From Planctomycetota bacterium (GTDB lineage: Bacteria > Planctomycetota > Phycisphaerae > Phycisphaerales > SM1A02), in the NCBI GenBank assembly GCA_022567855.1, contig JADFGE010000057.1:1-10875 (forward strand): 10,875 nucleotides of DNA. The letters are read 5' to 3'. Shown here in pieces: positions 1 through 7,829 of this stretch (the stretch's first letter is position 1; each line of letters starts with the position of its first letter). The position numbers were made by a program, and so were the translations under genes. The notes below the pieces were generated by a model. The model was not told the DNA's origin. It made no database searches and was given only the letters and a program-made list of their open reading frames with translations.

Positions 1-2
1 GC

Positions 3-1013
3 CGACTGCCGTTGACCCTGATCTTTGTCATTCCGCTCGGCGTGCTCATGTGCGTACCGCCTGTCATGTCGATCGGCAATGCATTGTACGCACGGATAGC
101 CCGCAAGAGAATGTTGCGGTCTGCCGGTGGAGGTGACAGATGTGCGATTGACAGCGGTGATGGCGCTCCGGACGGTACATACGTTCCCACGCCGTCAGGT
201 CACAGCGGCGGCCTCCGGTGGAAAGGAATCCTAGCCACGGGCTACATCGTTGCATTCCTCGGCTACTACTGTTTCGTCGCGTTTTCTCGTGATGTTCGAT
301 ATGAACACAACAACTACCCGTTCTCGGCCTTCATGATGTATCACGGTATTCGCGCCAAACCACCACTTGATCGGCACCAATCATATGAAATCCTCGCGTC
401 GCGCATCGACGTGGAGTCACCGAACCAGATTCCCGCCAAAATGCAAGAGCGACTCGACAGGGTGTATCGGAATCTTTACAAGATCAAGGACATCGAGGAA
501 TTCCGCTCTCGACTTGCCAAGATATTGGACTATGTGAGTACGCGGCTTTCCGGGGTTGAAAGCCTGACGCTACGAGACGTCGTTCTTCAGGTGCCGGCCT
601 ATCCGGCAGGCCCAGAGCCAATCGAGCTGCATTCAGCCTTCAAAGCCAGACTTGACAGGTCAGGCACTTTTCAGGCTGTGACAGGCGCCTACGAAAAGGA
701 TCTTGAGACGCGCACCGCATATTTGCGTGTTGAAACAGCCGGCTATCACGACCCCAAATTCCGATTCGCCTATATCCTCAACTATGCGGATGGGCCCAAA
801 GAACTCGAGGGCGAGGCGATCGGAAATCGCTTCTACTATAAGCCGACCGAAAACGGCCGGCACCTGTTTGTTGTTTTGTCACGGATTCGTCTATCCCCAG
901 TAATGAGGAGCATATGTGCTTTATCGCCAACGTTTGGCACGGTCCGGGACCGACGTGGAAATGACCCGATCCGACCGATGAGAGGGGTTTCCAGCCGCCA
1001 GCGGATGTTGTAG
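3..1013 (+). CDS. C-terminal part of a membrane protein with a YPFSAFMMY motif (5' partial)
   Basis: The frame is open to the left edge with no stop, so the gene probably begins outside the window; the first possible start inside is a TTG at 12. Counting from that TTG, a hydrophobic segment at residues 2-21 and another at about 71-91 look membrane-spanning, separated by a polar Gly/Ser-rich loop. After the second helix comes NNYPFSAFMMY (100-110), then about 220 soluble residues. A (W/Y)PFSxFxMY stretch after a last helix recalls, from memory, some bacterial multi-helix membrane proteins of the HTTM/vitamin-K-carboxylase-related type, but I cannot assign a function. The last 40 or so residues are Arg-rich and low in recognisable structure, so a late frameshift or a drifting tail is possible. 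The gene lies upstream of and co-directional with the glycosyltransferase, separated by 128 bases. The reading frame is well supported; the function is unknown. Confidence 0.6.
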   Translation, partial: RLPLTLIFVIPLGVLMCVPPVMSIGNALYARIARKRMLRSAGGGDRCAIDSGDGAPDGTYVPTPSGHSGGLRWKGILATGYIVAFLGYYCFVAFSRDVRYEHNNYPFSAFMMYHGIRAKPPLDRHQSYEILASRIDVESPNQIPAKMQERLDRVYRNLYKIKDIEEFRSRLAKILDYVSTRLSGVESLTLRDVVLQVPAYPAGPEPIELHSAFKARLDRSGTFQAVTGAYEKDLETRTAYLRVETAGYHDPKFRFAYILNYADGPKELEGEAIGNRFYYKPTENGRHLFVVLSRIRLSPVMRSICALSPTFGTVRDRRGNDPIRPMRGVSSRQRML

Positions 1014-1141
1014 TCTCATATGAACATCTTTCACGTTACTTGTGGTCCGGCGGTTATGGAAATCTTAATTGTCTATGTAGTCTATCACATTAGAAACCCT
1101 TGGTGTCGGTATGTGCGTATCACCGCCGAGGAGGAAATACG
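1014..1141 (+). other. Intergenic leader before the glycosyltransferase gene
   Basis: This gap is AT-richer than the flanking genes, most clearly at about 1060-1098, and is the likeliest place for a promoter of the downstream genes. I could not find a convincing -35/-10 pair: TTGTGG at 1040 and CTTAAT at 1064 are about the right distance apart but weak. It also contains a short open frame (1020-1145, 41 codons, ATG start) that overlaps the downstream TTG start in the form TTGA. That frame has no visible Shine-Dalgarno sequence and may be fortuitous. Confidence 0.35.
1128..1137 (+). promoter_or_regulatory. Strong ribosome binding site that sets the TTG start at 1142
   Basis: GAGGAGGAAA is a near-ideal Shine-Dalgarno sequence. 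Its last G (1134) is seven bases before the TTG at 1142, which is optimal spacing. This decides the start against the upstream in-frame GTG at 1100, which would add 14 residues unlike the usual beginning of a GT4 protein. Confidence 0.75.
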
Positions 1142-2728
1142 TTGACTCGCAACGATGTGAAGATCCGCTCCCATCGACCAAGGATCGTGATGTTGCTGGC
1201 CAACAGCTTCCTTCACGACACGAGGGTGCATAAGGAAGCGCGCAGCTTGATCGAATGGGGCTGTGAGGTGCATGTTATTGCACTGTACGACCCCGAATTA
1301 CCTGTGAGTGAGGAAGTGGACGGCATCCACGTTCGCCGCATCAGCATGCGCCGCGGCGACCTGTGGCGGCTCGCGGCCGTGGTTCTGTCGTGGTGGTGCC
1401 GGCCCGCACTTCGCCTAGTGGTTGGCTCGCCGCTCGAAGACCAGCCGCTGGACGTTGCCGGTGATCGAGAAACGCCTTCGGCAGAATCGGAGCGCAGGCG
1501 CTTCACGTTGCTTCGTGGTCGGCTTGGGAAGATTCCCGGGTTACGATGGGCGGCTCACACGATTTTACGGACAGTCCGGCGGCTAGTGAGAGTCACTGCC
1601 CGAGTGTACGGCGGTCTAAGTCGGCGCGTTACACGGGTTGTCCGTGCGATCATACGACGAGGCAAGCGCGTTGTACCATCTTCACTGCGCCTACTGGCTA
1701 TGAATTTTCAGTTTGCTCGCCACGCGATCGACTTGCGGCCGGACGTCGTGCAGTCACACGATTTGAACACCTTGCTTGGCGGGGCGCTCGTGAAGCGGTT
1801 GATCGGCGTGGGGTTGGTTTACGATTCGCACGAACTTTTCTTGAAGCGCAACATCGGCAACAAATCGCGCGCGCGAGATAACCTTATCTGGGCGCCGGTC
1901 GAACGATTCTGCATCGGCAAATGCGATGCTGTTCTTTCGGTCGCTGAGGGCATCTGTGACTATCTCGCGAAGCAATATGGAATCCCCAAGCCTCATTTGA
2001 TTCGCAACGTTCAGCCGTTCGAACCGCCGGGCGTCAGGACAACACTATTGGCGGATGAATTGTGTATTCCGGCCGATCGACGAATCGTGATTTACGCCGG
2101 GGCGATTACGATCAACCGCGGGCTTGAGGTGATGATCGACAGCGCGCCGTATCTCAATGGTGCGGCGTACGTGATCATGGGCTATGCCCGCAACGCGGAC
2201 TATCTGGCTTCGCTCAAGCAACGGGCGACGAAGCTCGGCGTGATGTCGTCATCCGTCTTTTTTCGGGAAGCCGTCCCGATCGACGATGTAGTCCGCTACG
2301 TCGCCTCGGCTGATCTGGGGATCGTGCCCACGCAGAACGTCTGCCTGAGCTACTTCTTCGAGTCGAGCAACAAGATTTTCCATTGCGTGATGGCCGGCGT
2401 GCCCGTGGCGATGAGCGATCATCTGGAGAAGCGGCTGTTGGTCGAGGAATATGGCATCGGGGCACTGTTCGATGAGACCGATCCAAAGGAGATCGCCCGC
2501 GCCGTCAACGAGACCCTCGACGACCGGGAAGCCTACGCCGTGATGCGCCGCAACTGTCTGGAAGCGGCGCGTGTGCTGAACTGGGAGCACGAGGAACGGA
2601 ACCTGCGGCAGATCTTTGCCGACGTGCTCGGCGACCGTGCTGCGCCGATTCCTCAGATTCCGATCGAGCCGGCGTGCGCTATCGAAACACAATCGCCCGG
2701 CCATCCGCGTTACGTTACAACGAAATGA
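1142..2728 (+). CDS. GT4-family glycosyltransferase with an Arg-rich insertion
   Basis: A 528-residue GT-B-fold glycosyltransferase of the GT4 (glycosyl transferases group 1) type, expected to transfer a sugar from a nucleotide-sugar donor during surface polysaccharide synthesis at the cytoplasmic membrane. The N-terminal Rossmann half starts with RIVMLLANSFLHDTRVHKEA (14-33) and resumes with RPDVVQSHDLNTLL (199-212) and VYDSHELF (226-233), typical of this family. The C-terminal donor-binding half has IVIYAGAITINRGLE (315-329), the DLGIVPTQ strand (391-398) and ESSNKIFHCVMAGVPV (407-422), the counterpart of the family's xxNKxFEYMAxGxP segment. Between the N-terminal pieces lies a long insertion at about 65-185, very rich in Arg, which may sit on the membrane. 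At 528 residues it is longer than the usual 370-420, mostly because of this insertion. The TTG start is set by a strong ribosome binding site. Its stop overlaps the next start (ATGA), implying translational coupling. Donor and acceptor cannot be predicted. Confidence 0.9.
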   Translation: MTRNDVKIRSHRPRIVMLLANSFLHDTRVHKEARSLIEWGCEVHVIALYDPELPVSEEVDGIHVRRISMRRGDLWRLAAVVLSWWCRPALRLVVGSPLEDQPLDVAGDRETPSAESERRRFTLLRGRLGKIPGLRWAAHTILRTVRRLVRVTARVYGGLSRRVTRVVRAIIRRGKRVVPSSLRLLAMNFQFARHAIDLRPDVVQSHDLNTLLGGALVKRLIGVGLVYDSHELFLKRNIGNKSRARDNLIWAPVERFCIGKCDAVLSVAEGICDYLAKQYGIPKPHLIRNVQPFEPPGVRTTLLADELCIPADRRIVIYAGAITINRGLEVMIDSAPYLNGAAYVIMGYARNADYLASLKQRATKLGVMSSSVFFREAVPIDDVVRYVASADLGIVPTQNVCLSYFFESSNKIFHCVMAGVPVAMSDHLEKRLLVEEYGIGALFDETDPKEIARAVNETLDDREAYAVMRRNCLEAARVLNWEHEERNLRQIFADVLGDRAAPIPQIPIEPACAIETQSPGHPRYVTTK

Positions 2729-4833
2729 CGATCAAAGACGACTACTTTCGATACCTCGATCACATCGGCACATCGGTGCCGATGCGAGAATTGTCGGCTC
2801 ACCCCGAATGGTCGGACGCGATCGCGCTGCGACATGACATTGACCACGACCTTGATCTCGCATTGGAAGTGGCCCACCACGAGCATGAACGAGGTATCCG
2901 AGCGACGTACTTCCTGCTCCACACGACCGACTACTGGAATGATCCACGGTTCGCTGTGAAATGCGCTCAGCTCGAAGCCTACGGGCATGAGGTCGGACTG
3001 CATCTGAATCTGCTGACCGAGTGGGTTCAAGGGCGGTGTGCGACGCTCGGCGGCCGCCTTACGGAGCTGCTGGAACATCTGCGGGCCGGCGGCGTGGATG
3101 TCATCGGCACTAGCGGGCACGGCGATCGCACCTGCTACGAACACGGCTTTAATAACTATTGGATTTGGAAGGAGCTGCGCGGCGATCAGCCGGAAACGAC
3201 CGAGCGCGGATTGAGCGCGGAGGGGATTCGGGTGGCGGACCCCCAGCGGCAGGTGCCGTATCCGCAGGACAATCGCCTTCGCCGAGAGGATGGCGCTGAA
3301 TTGGATCTATGGACCGTTTCGCTGGCGGATCATGGTCTGGCCTATGACGCCGTTCATGTTCCAAACGACCAATACTGGACGGACACCGGAGGTGGTTGGC
3401 GCCGTTCCGCCGATCCGTTGAAGGCCGACCTGTCCACGGGACGACATCAGATTCTCATGCATCCGCATTGGTGGCGGGGGCGCACCCGGACGTACTTTGT
3501 TCTGTGCCCGGCGCGATCGGGGTCGAAGTGGCTGGTGAACTTCGTCGATCAGGCGACCTCGTGCCGCGCCTTGCACGACTGGACGCTGAACCATCGGCGA
3601 ACAGAAGACGGATACGAGCTGGACAAGCGCACCGGCGATGACTTTTTGGGTCTTGTGGAGTCTCCTAACCTCGCCTCGGCGCTGATTCGACAGGCGGCAG
3701 CGCACCACCGGTCGATCTTGCCCGGCGACGTGTTGGAGGCCAACGTGTATCTCGAGCCGTTTCTCGACGAGTTTCGCGCCCAGATTCCTGACGCGGAGCT
3801 GATCCACCTCCATCGGGACGGCCGAGACGTTGTTCGATCGATTCTCAATCGAGATTGGTATGACACGCCTCTAGATCGGCGGCATCGCACCGTGCCGATT
3901 CCGAATTGGGTTGTGCTGAATCAGTTCGAACGGGCCTGTTGGTACTACCGGTACACGCAAGAAAGACTGATGACGGCGACGAAGGCAAGGATCAGCTTCG
4001 AGCGGATGGTCTCGGACCGCGCCTACCTCACACGAACCCTGCGCGAGCTTGGAATCGTCGTCCATCCATTGCTGGCGGAAACTGAGTTCGGTAAGCGCAT
4101 CGACGCCAATCGCCGCGACGAGTTTCCGAGCTACGAACGGTGGCCCGAGGCGTATCGGATGGCGTTCGAACGGATCTGCGGCGATGTGCAATCGGCTCTT
4201 GGATACGCAGTGGACAAGGGCATCGTGGACCATGAACTGGGGACCGCGGCGTCCGAGCCCCCAAGCGGCAAGACGCACGTGCAGCCAGTGCTCTCGATGG
4301 AGTTTGCGTCGATGCCCCCACCCACCGTGACCGGAGTTCACGTTCACTGCGTCCCGACCGACCGCGGGCTGGAGGTCGGCACGAGTGAATCCGGGCACAC
4401 GACCGCGCATCTGGTGCTCGGTCGTGGTGACTGGTTGCGGGTAGAGTTCGAGGACGGCTGCGTCTGCGATCCGAACGTGTTCTACAGCGCGCGCATTCGC
4501 TTTGACGTGGCGCCCAGTGCTGTCGTACGCGTATTTCTGTTGCTTTACGATAAGCGTGGCGCGCAGGTCGGTAAACGGCACGTTGCCACGCTGCGCGGCG
4601 ACTCGGATTGGGTGGGCTTCTCGTTTACGGTCCAACCGGGGGCCAGTCACTTCATGCTGGGGCTGCATTTTGGCGATCAACCGCCGGAGCATCGCATAAC
4701 GCTCAGGAGCGTCATCGTGAACTCAATTGTTGCGGATGAGAACTACCGCGTTCGCATTCCAACACCAGCACGAACCGCGCTCGGGCAGGAGTCGCCACTA
4801 CCAGCGGCCGACGAACGCGGAGTCGAGGTTTGA
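2725..4833 (+). CDS. Fusion: polysaccharide-deacetylase-like domain, sulfotransferase and C-terminal beta-rich domain
   Basis: A 702-residue, three-part protein. Residues 1-250 form a NodB/WbmS-like deacetylase-family domain with LRHDIDHD (35-42, metal/base Asp motif), GHEVGLHLN (87-95), SGHGD (130-134) and the closing MHPHWW (245-250). Residues 254-500 form a sulfotransferase: the 5'-phosphosulfate loop is CPARSGSKWL (261-270), the 3'-phosphate site is HRDGRDVVRS (363-372), and an LGY near 492 closes the domain. Residues 520-670 look beta-rich and resemble a carbohydrate-binding or jelly-roll module, though I cannot name the family. The fusion would combine removal of N- or O-acyl groups with PAPS-dependent sulfation of the same glycan, as in heparosan-type N-deacetylase/N-sulfotransferases by analogy only. 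No signal peptide is visible, so it is probably cytoplasmic. ATG 2725 is chosen because it overlaps the preceding stop as ATGA; an in-frame upstream start at 2674 is less likely. The deacetylase activity is the less certain half. Confidence 0.88.
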   Translation: MTIKDDYFRYLDHIGTSVPMRELSAHPEWSDAIALRHDIDHDLDLALEVAHHEHERGIRATYFLLHTTDYWNDPRFAVKCAQLEAYGHEVGLHLNLLTEWVQGRCATLGGRLTELLEHLRAGGVDVIGTSGHGDRTCYEHGFNNYWIWKELRGDQPETTERGLSAEGIRVADPQRQVPYPQDNRLRREDGAELDLWTVSLADHGLAYDAVHVPNDQYWTDTGGGWRRSADPLKADLSTGRHQILMHPHWWRGRTRTYFVLCPARSGSKWLVNFVDQATSCRALHDWTLNHRRTEDGYELDKRTGDDFLGLVESPNLASALIRQAAAHHRSILPGDVLEANVYLEPFLDEFRAQIPDAELIHLHRDGRDVVRSILNRDWYDTPLDRRHRTVPIPNWVVLNQFERACWYYRYTQERLMTATKARISFERMVSDRAYLTRTLRELGIVVHPLLAETEFGKRIDANRRDEFPSYERWPEAYRMAFERICGDVQSALGYAVDKGIVDHELGTAASEPPSGKTHVQPVLSMEFASMPPPTVTGVHVHCVPTDRGLEVGTSESGHTTAHLVLGRGDWLRVEFEDGCVCDPNVFYSARIRFDVAPSAVVRVFLLLYDKRGAQVGKRHVATLRGDSDWVGFSFTVQPGASHFMLGLHFGDQPPEHRITLRSVIVNSIVADENYRVRIPTPARTALGQESPLPAADERGVEV

Positions 4834-6665
4834 TGGCCGGACGCGCGCTCCGTACGAATCTGTCCCAGGTGACAAGACGGGTGCGTCTATTCGGCAATAT
4901 CGTCGGCTGGGTGCTCGGGGACGTGTATCGAAACGCTAAGGGTCAGTTTGTCCTGATCTTCGCGTTGAGCGTGCTGGGTGTAATCGCTCGCCTGGGAGCG
5001 ATTGGATCGTTCATGACGTACATCCACGCCCAGCAGACGGACCAGCCCATCATTGTGCGCGGCGTTGAACTGCCCTCAGATACCGGATTGGGGACGCTCC
5101 TGTTGTGGGGCAGCGCGGCGTTGGGGCTTGCGATAACCACGGGGATCGCTACCTACTTGGCGGACGTAGCGACATTCCGTATGGCCCGGGAGGCGATGAG
5201 GCGAGTGGTGGATCGGGCGATGACGGTCGTCGCGGCTGGGCAGACCCGGCCGCTGCCGGTGGCTGACGACGTGACGGTAACCACGGCGAGTCGCAAGGCA
5301 CTGATAGGGGATGCAATGATGTTCATGCGGGCGATGCTGGTCTTCGGCCGCGTCGCCGTGCCGCTGGTGACGCTCTGCTTGGCGACCGGGTTCCTGTTCA
5401 AGTACAACGCACAACTCACGCTGATCCTTGCTCCCGCGCTCATAATCTATGTCGTCCCGTTTTACCGGTTCAATCGTACGATCGCGAAGGCCTCTCGCGC
5501 GTACGAGCAACGGCGGCAACGCCGGGCCGGCGTACTCGGGCGACTGTTGACGTTCGCGTCTCAGACCCAATACCCCGGGATCACTCGCCCGGCGTGGGCT
5601 GATCTATATCAGTCTGAGCCGAAGGGTCAGAGTGCGATGGATGCCTTCCGCTGGATTATCCTGTCCCGACGCCGGGTGTCGGCTCTGCAGGACGTTTTCT
5701 TTGGCGTGGTTCTGTTCGCCTTGCTCATCGTCTTTGGCAAGTTCCGTGCCTCAGACGGAGTAGACTGGTTCGACCTTCTGGTATATCTGATCGCGCTGCG
5801 ATACGCCATTCAAGGCATGGGCCAGACCGCCTCGGCGGTGATCACGATCACCCGTTTCGCGCCGCAGATCCGCAGGCTCAAGGAGTTTGCGTCTCTGGAC
5901 GTGGAGGCCGCGGCGGTTGGGATCGACGAGGATGCGAAATTCTGGACGTTCCAGGCGGCCCGGCCCGGGCTGGAAGGATCGGTGCCCAGTGCCAAGCCAC
6001 AACCAGGCGATGTCGTCGCGTGCATCGACGCCTGCCCGACTGATTCGTACCGCCTGGTCGAGTTCTGCCGGCGATTGCTGGGGACGACCAATCGAAGGAA
6101 ATGTAACCGTCTCCTTGGCGCGATGTTCTATTGCGGTGACGTCCGCAGTTTTCCTGGGCTTCCCATTGTGCAGCTCCTGACCGGTGAAAAGGAACCTGAC
6201 GCGACCGCCGTTGACGGAGCGAAGCGTGTGTTGGATCGTGTCGGAGTCCTCAACGAGATCGAGGCTCTACCTTTGGGCATGGAGACAACACTCGGCCCCG
6301 AGTCAACCGAGGGGCTTTCCCCGCTTTGCCGTTACGCGCTGTGCCTGGTGCCGGGCGTCCGGAGTTCAAGGCAGTACTTCGTCCTTGATTGGAAGCCGCT
6401 GGCGCGCATGGGCTCGGAGGCAAGGCAGGCGGTCTTGGAGCTCCTGTCCGACCGGATTGTCATGCTGGTGTCGATCGGCGCGACGGCCGATCTGCTTTTG
6501 CAGGCGTCCCTCGTCGTTGTCCTTGACGAATCGACGATCAGCGGCATCGGCGACGCTCAGTGGTACGGCGCTCTTGAAGATGCGTCTCAACGTCAATTGC
6601 ATTTGGTCGGCGCGTCCAATGGCCTGGATGAAGAAGAGGACGTTGATGATCTCGAGGAGCTATGA
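4833..6665 (+). CDS. ABC-exporter-like membrane protein with a degenerate, probably inactive ATPase domain
   Basis: A 610-residue protein with the layout of a half ABC exporter. About six membrane helices lie near 38-60, 85-108, 163-188, 191-211, 283-302 and 308-325, followed by a cytosolic domain at about 365-595. That domain lines up with an ABC nucleotide-binding domain but lacks its active residues. The Walker A position reads PGDVVACIDACPTDSYRL (391-408), with the Gly-rich loop and Lys gone. The signature position reads LSPLCRYALCLV (495-506) instead of LSGGQ. Walker B keeps Asp519 in YFVLDW but has Trp for the catalytic Glu, and the H-loop His is Gly549. The frame is intact, so this looks like a maintained pseudo-ATPase rather than a pseudogene. 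The start overlaps the upstream stop (TGATG), with GAGG just before it. An acidic tail (599-610) ends the protein. A role in lipid-linked glycan export or as a membrane anchor for the neighbouring enzymes is inferred. Confidence 0.85.
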   Translation: MAGRALRTNLSQVTRRVRLFGNIVGWVLGDVYRNAKGQFVLIFALSVLGVIARLGAIGSFMTYIHAQQTDQPIIVRGVELPSDTGLGTLLLWGSAALGLAITTGIATYLADVATFRMAREAMRRVVDRAMTVVAAGQTRPLPVADDVTVTTASRKALIGDAMMFMRAMLVFGRVAVPLVTLCLATGFLFKYNAQLTLILAPALIIYVVPFYRFNRTIAKASRAYEQRRQRRAGVLGRLLTFASQTQYPGITRPAWADLYQSEPKGQSAMDAFRWIILSRRRVSALQDVFFGVVLFALLIVFGKFRASDGVDWFDLLVYLIALRYAIQGMGQTASAVITITRFAPQIRRLKEFASLDVEAAAVGIDEDAKFWTFQAARPGLEGSVPSAKPQPGDVVACIDACPTDSYRLVEFCRRLLGTTNRRKCNRLLGAMFYCGDVRSFPGLPIVQLLTGEKEPDATAVDGAKRVLDRVGVLNEIEALPLGMETTLGPESTEGLSPLCRYALCLVPGVRSSRQYFVLDWKPLARMGSEARQAVLELLSDRIVMLVSIGATADLLLQASLVVVLDESTISGIGDAQWYGALEDASQRQLHLVGASNGLDEEEDVDDLEEL

Positions 6666-6674
6666 TCGACGCCG

Positions 6675-7619
6675 ATGGCCGTTCCGTTGGAGGAAGGCTC
6701 ATCGCGTCCGTCTGGTATAACCCTGCCGATGCAAGTAGAAGATCGGGACCGTCTCAAAGGGATGTTCGCCCCGCCCGCCAATCCCGCGGCGGAGCCAATC
6801 GCGAACTTCCCCCTCCTATGGTATGAGGAGTTTCTTCAGCGTCTCGTCGATCTGGAAATCGAGGTCATCACCTACCGCGACCTTTTCGACGACAGTGATG
6901 ATTGGGATTATCGATCGAACTACAAGCGGGAGTTCATCACCTGGCGCAAGACTGTCAGCGATCCGAGCAAACGCTACCTTCTGATCCAGCACGACGTCGA
7001 CAACCATCCGTTGTTCACGAAGCGGATGGTCGCGATGGAGGCGGTCTACGGTGTTCGATCCAACATTTTCATATTTCGGCAGCGGTATTCCAGTGCGAGC
7101 AGCGACCCGCCTTACGAGATCGATCACGAGTTTTTCAAGGAGGCTCAGCGGCGCTCGTTTGTCGTCGGGTATCACCAGAACGCATTGCCGTTGGCCGGTT
7201 TCGATCCGCAGCGGGCCGTGGAGCAGTATCGATCGGATGTGGAACATCTCCGTCGGCTTTACGACATCTCATTCGTCGTGCCGCACGGAGGCGTTGGTGT
7301 GGAGCTTGACGGTCGGATGATCCACAACCTGGATGTGCCGATGCCGGTCGAGTTCGAGGGAAACCTGCGCTGGGTTTACAATGGCCACGGTGTACGATTT
7401 GCCGATCGCTTCAGTGACGGCGGGCTGCGCAAGACGCGCGATGCGCAGCGCATCAAGGGATTCGATCTGGTGGGCGGCTTCCTTCCCAAGCTCAAGCGGG
7501 GCACCCGCAACTTCTGTCTGATTCATCCCCAGCGCTGGGGGTTCAACGTCGACCCGCAGCAGAATCCAATGCTGGCTGAGGAGCCCTGGTATCGGGAAAT
7601 GCTCGAACGCTACCAGTAG
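6675..7619 (+). CDS. WbmS-like polysaccharide-deacetylase-family protein, copy 1
   Basis: A 314-residue protein of the NodB-fold deacetylase superfamily, closest in appearance to the WbmS-type proteins of O-antigen loci. Visible motifs are LIQHDVDN (103-110, metal/base Asp pair), GYHQN (165-169, replacing the usual HxxxH second motif), PHGG (203-206), SDGG (247-250) and LIHPQRWG (282-289). A deacetylase role on a sugar of the locus glycan is plausible, but the reduced second motif makes catalysis uncertain. It is a close paralogue of the protein at 8895-9812: in the block around HDVD (100-134) about 27 of 34 positions are identical by eye. No signal peptide is seen. The start is ambiguous. 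ATG 6675 lies nine bases after the ABC-like gene's stop, but alignment with the paralogue fits ATG 6729 better (MQVEDRDRLKGMF against MFTDREALKRIF). Confidence 0.8.
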   Translation: MAVPLEEGSSRPSGITLPMQVEDRDRLKGMFAPPANPAAEPIANFPLLWYEEFLQRLVDLEIEVITYRDLFDDSDDWDYRSNYKREFITWRKTVSDPSKRYLLIQHDVDNHPLFTKRMVAMEAVYGVRSNIFIFRQRYSSASSDPPYEIDHEFFKEAQRRSFVVGYHQNALPLAGFDPQRAVEQYRSDVEHLRRLYDISFVVPHGGVGVELDGRMIHNLDVPMPVEFEGNLRWVYNGHGVRFADRFSDGGLRKTRDAQRIKGFDLVGGFLPKLKRGTRNFCLIHPQRWGFNVDPQQNPMLAEEPWYREMLERYQ

Positions 7620-7829
7620 AAGCTGGCTGGCGCACCGAGGCCACTTATGATCCTTACCTCCGCACCGGCGGGCCAGTAGAGAATCCGAACGCACTGACGG
7701 CTGTGCGAGTACAAGCCGGGGACCCAGACCGCCGTTTCTCTGCCCACGCGCCAGGGATGCTCTATAGTAAAGCCCCATCGACTGTTGCCTGCCGTGCGGA
7801 TAGCAGATCACGCAGGAGTCGTCCGCGAA

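Noticed and set aside
913..963. 16-codon ATG frame with GAGGAG upstream, inside the end of the first gene
   Set aside because: A leader-peptide reading is possible, but it has no regulatory codon run, attenuator hairpin or adjacent target gene, and it overlaps an open coding frame.
3871..4692. 273-codon open frame on the minus strand
   Set aside because: It lies entirely inside the fusion gene, opposite its sulfotransferase and beta-rich domains, and has no recognisable motifs.
6662..6832. ATG at 6662 overlapping the ABC-like stop (ATGA) with GAGGAG just upstream
   Set aside because: This start is in the wrong frame for the WbmS-like protein and its frame soon meets a stop with no recognisable product. 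A frameshift joining it to the downstream gene has no support.
7620..7829. Spacer with a long open plus frame and a TATAGT-like box at 7763
   Set aside because: The translation (for example YDPYLRTGGPVENPNAL) is unrecognised and runs out of frame into the sulfotransferase gene. The box lacks a good -35 element, so neither a gene nor a firm promoter can be claimed.
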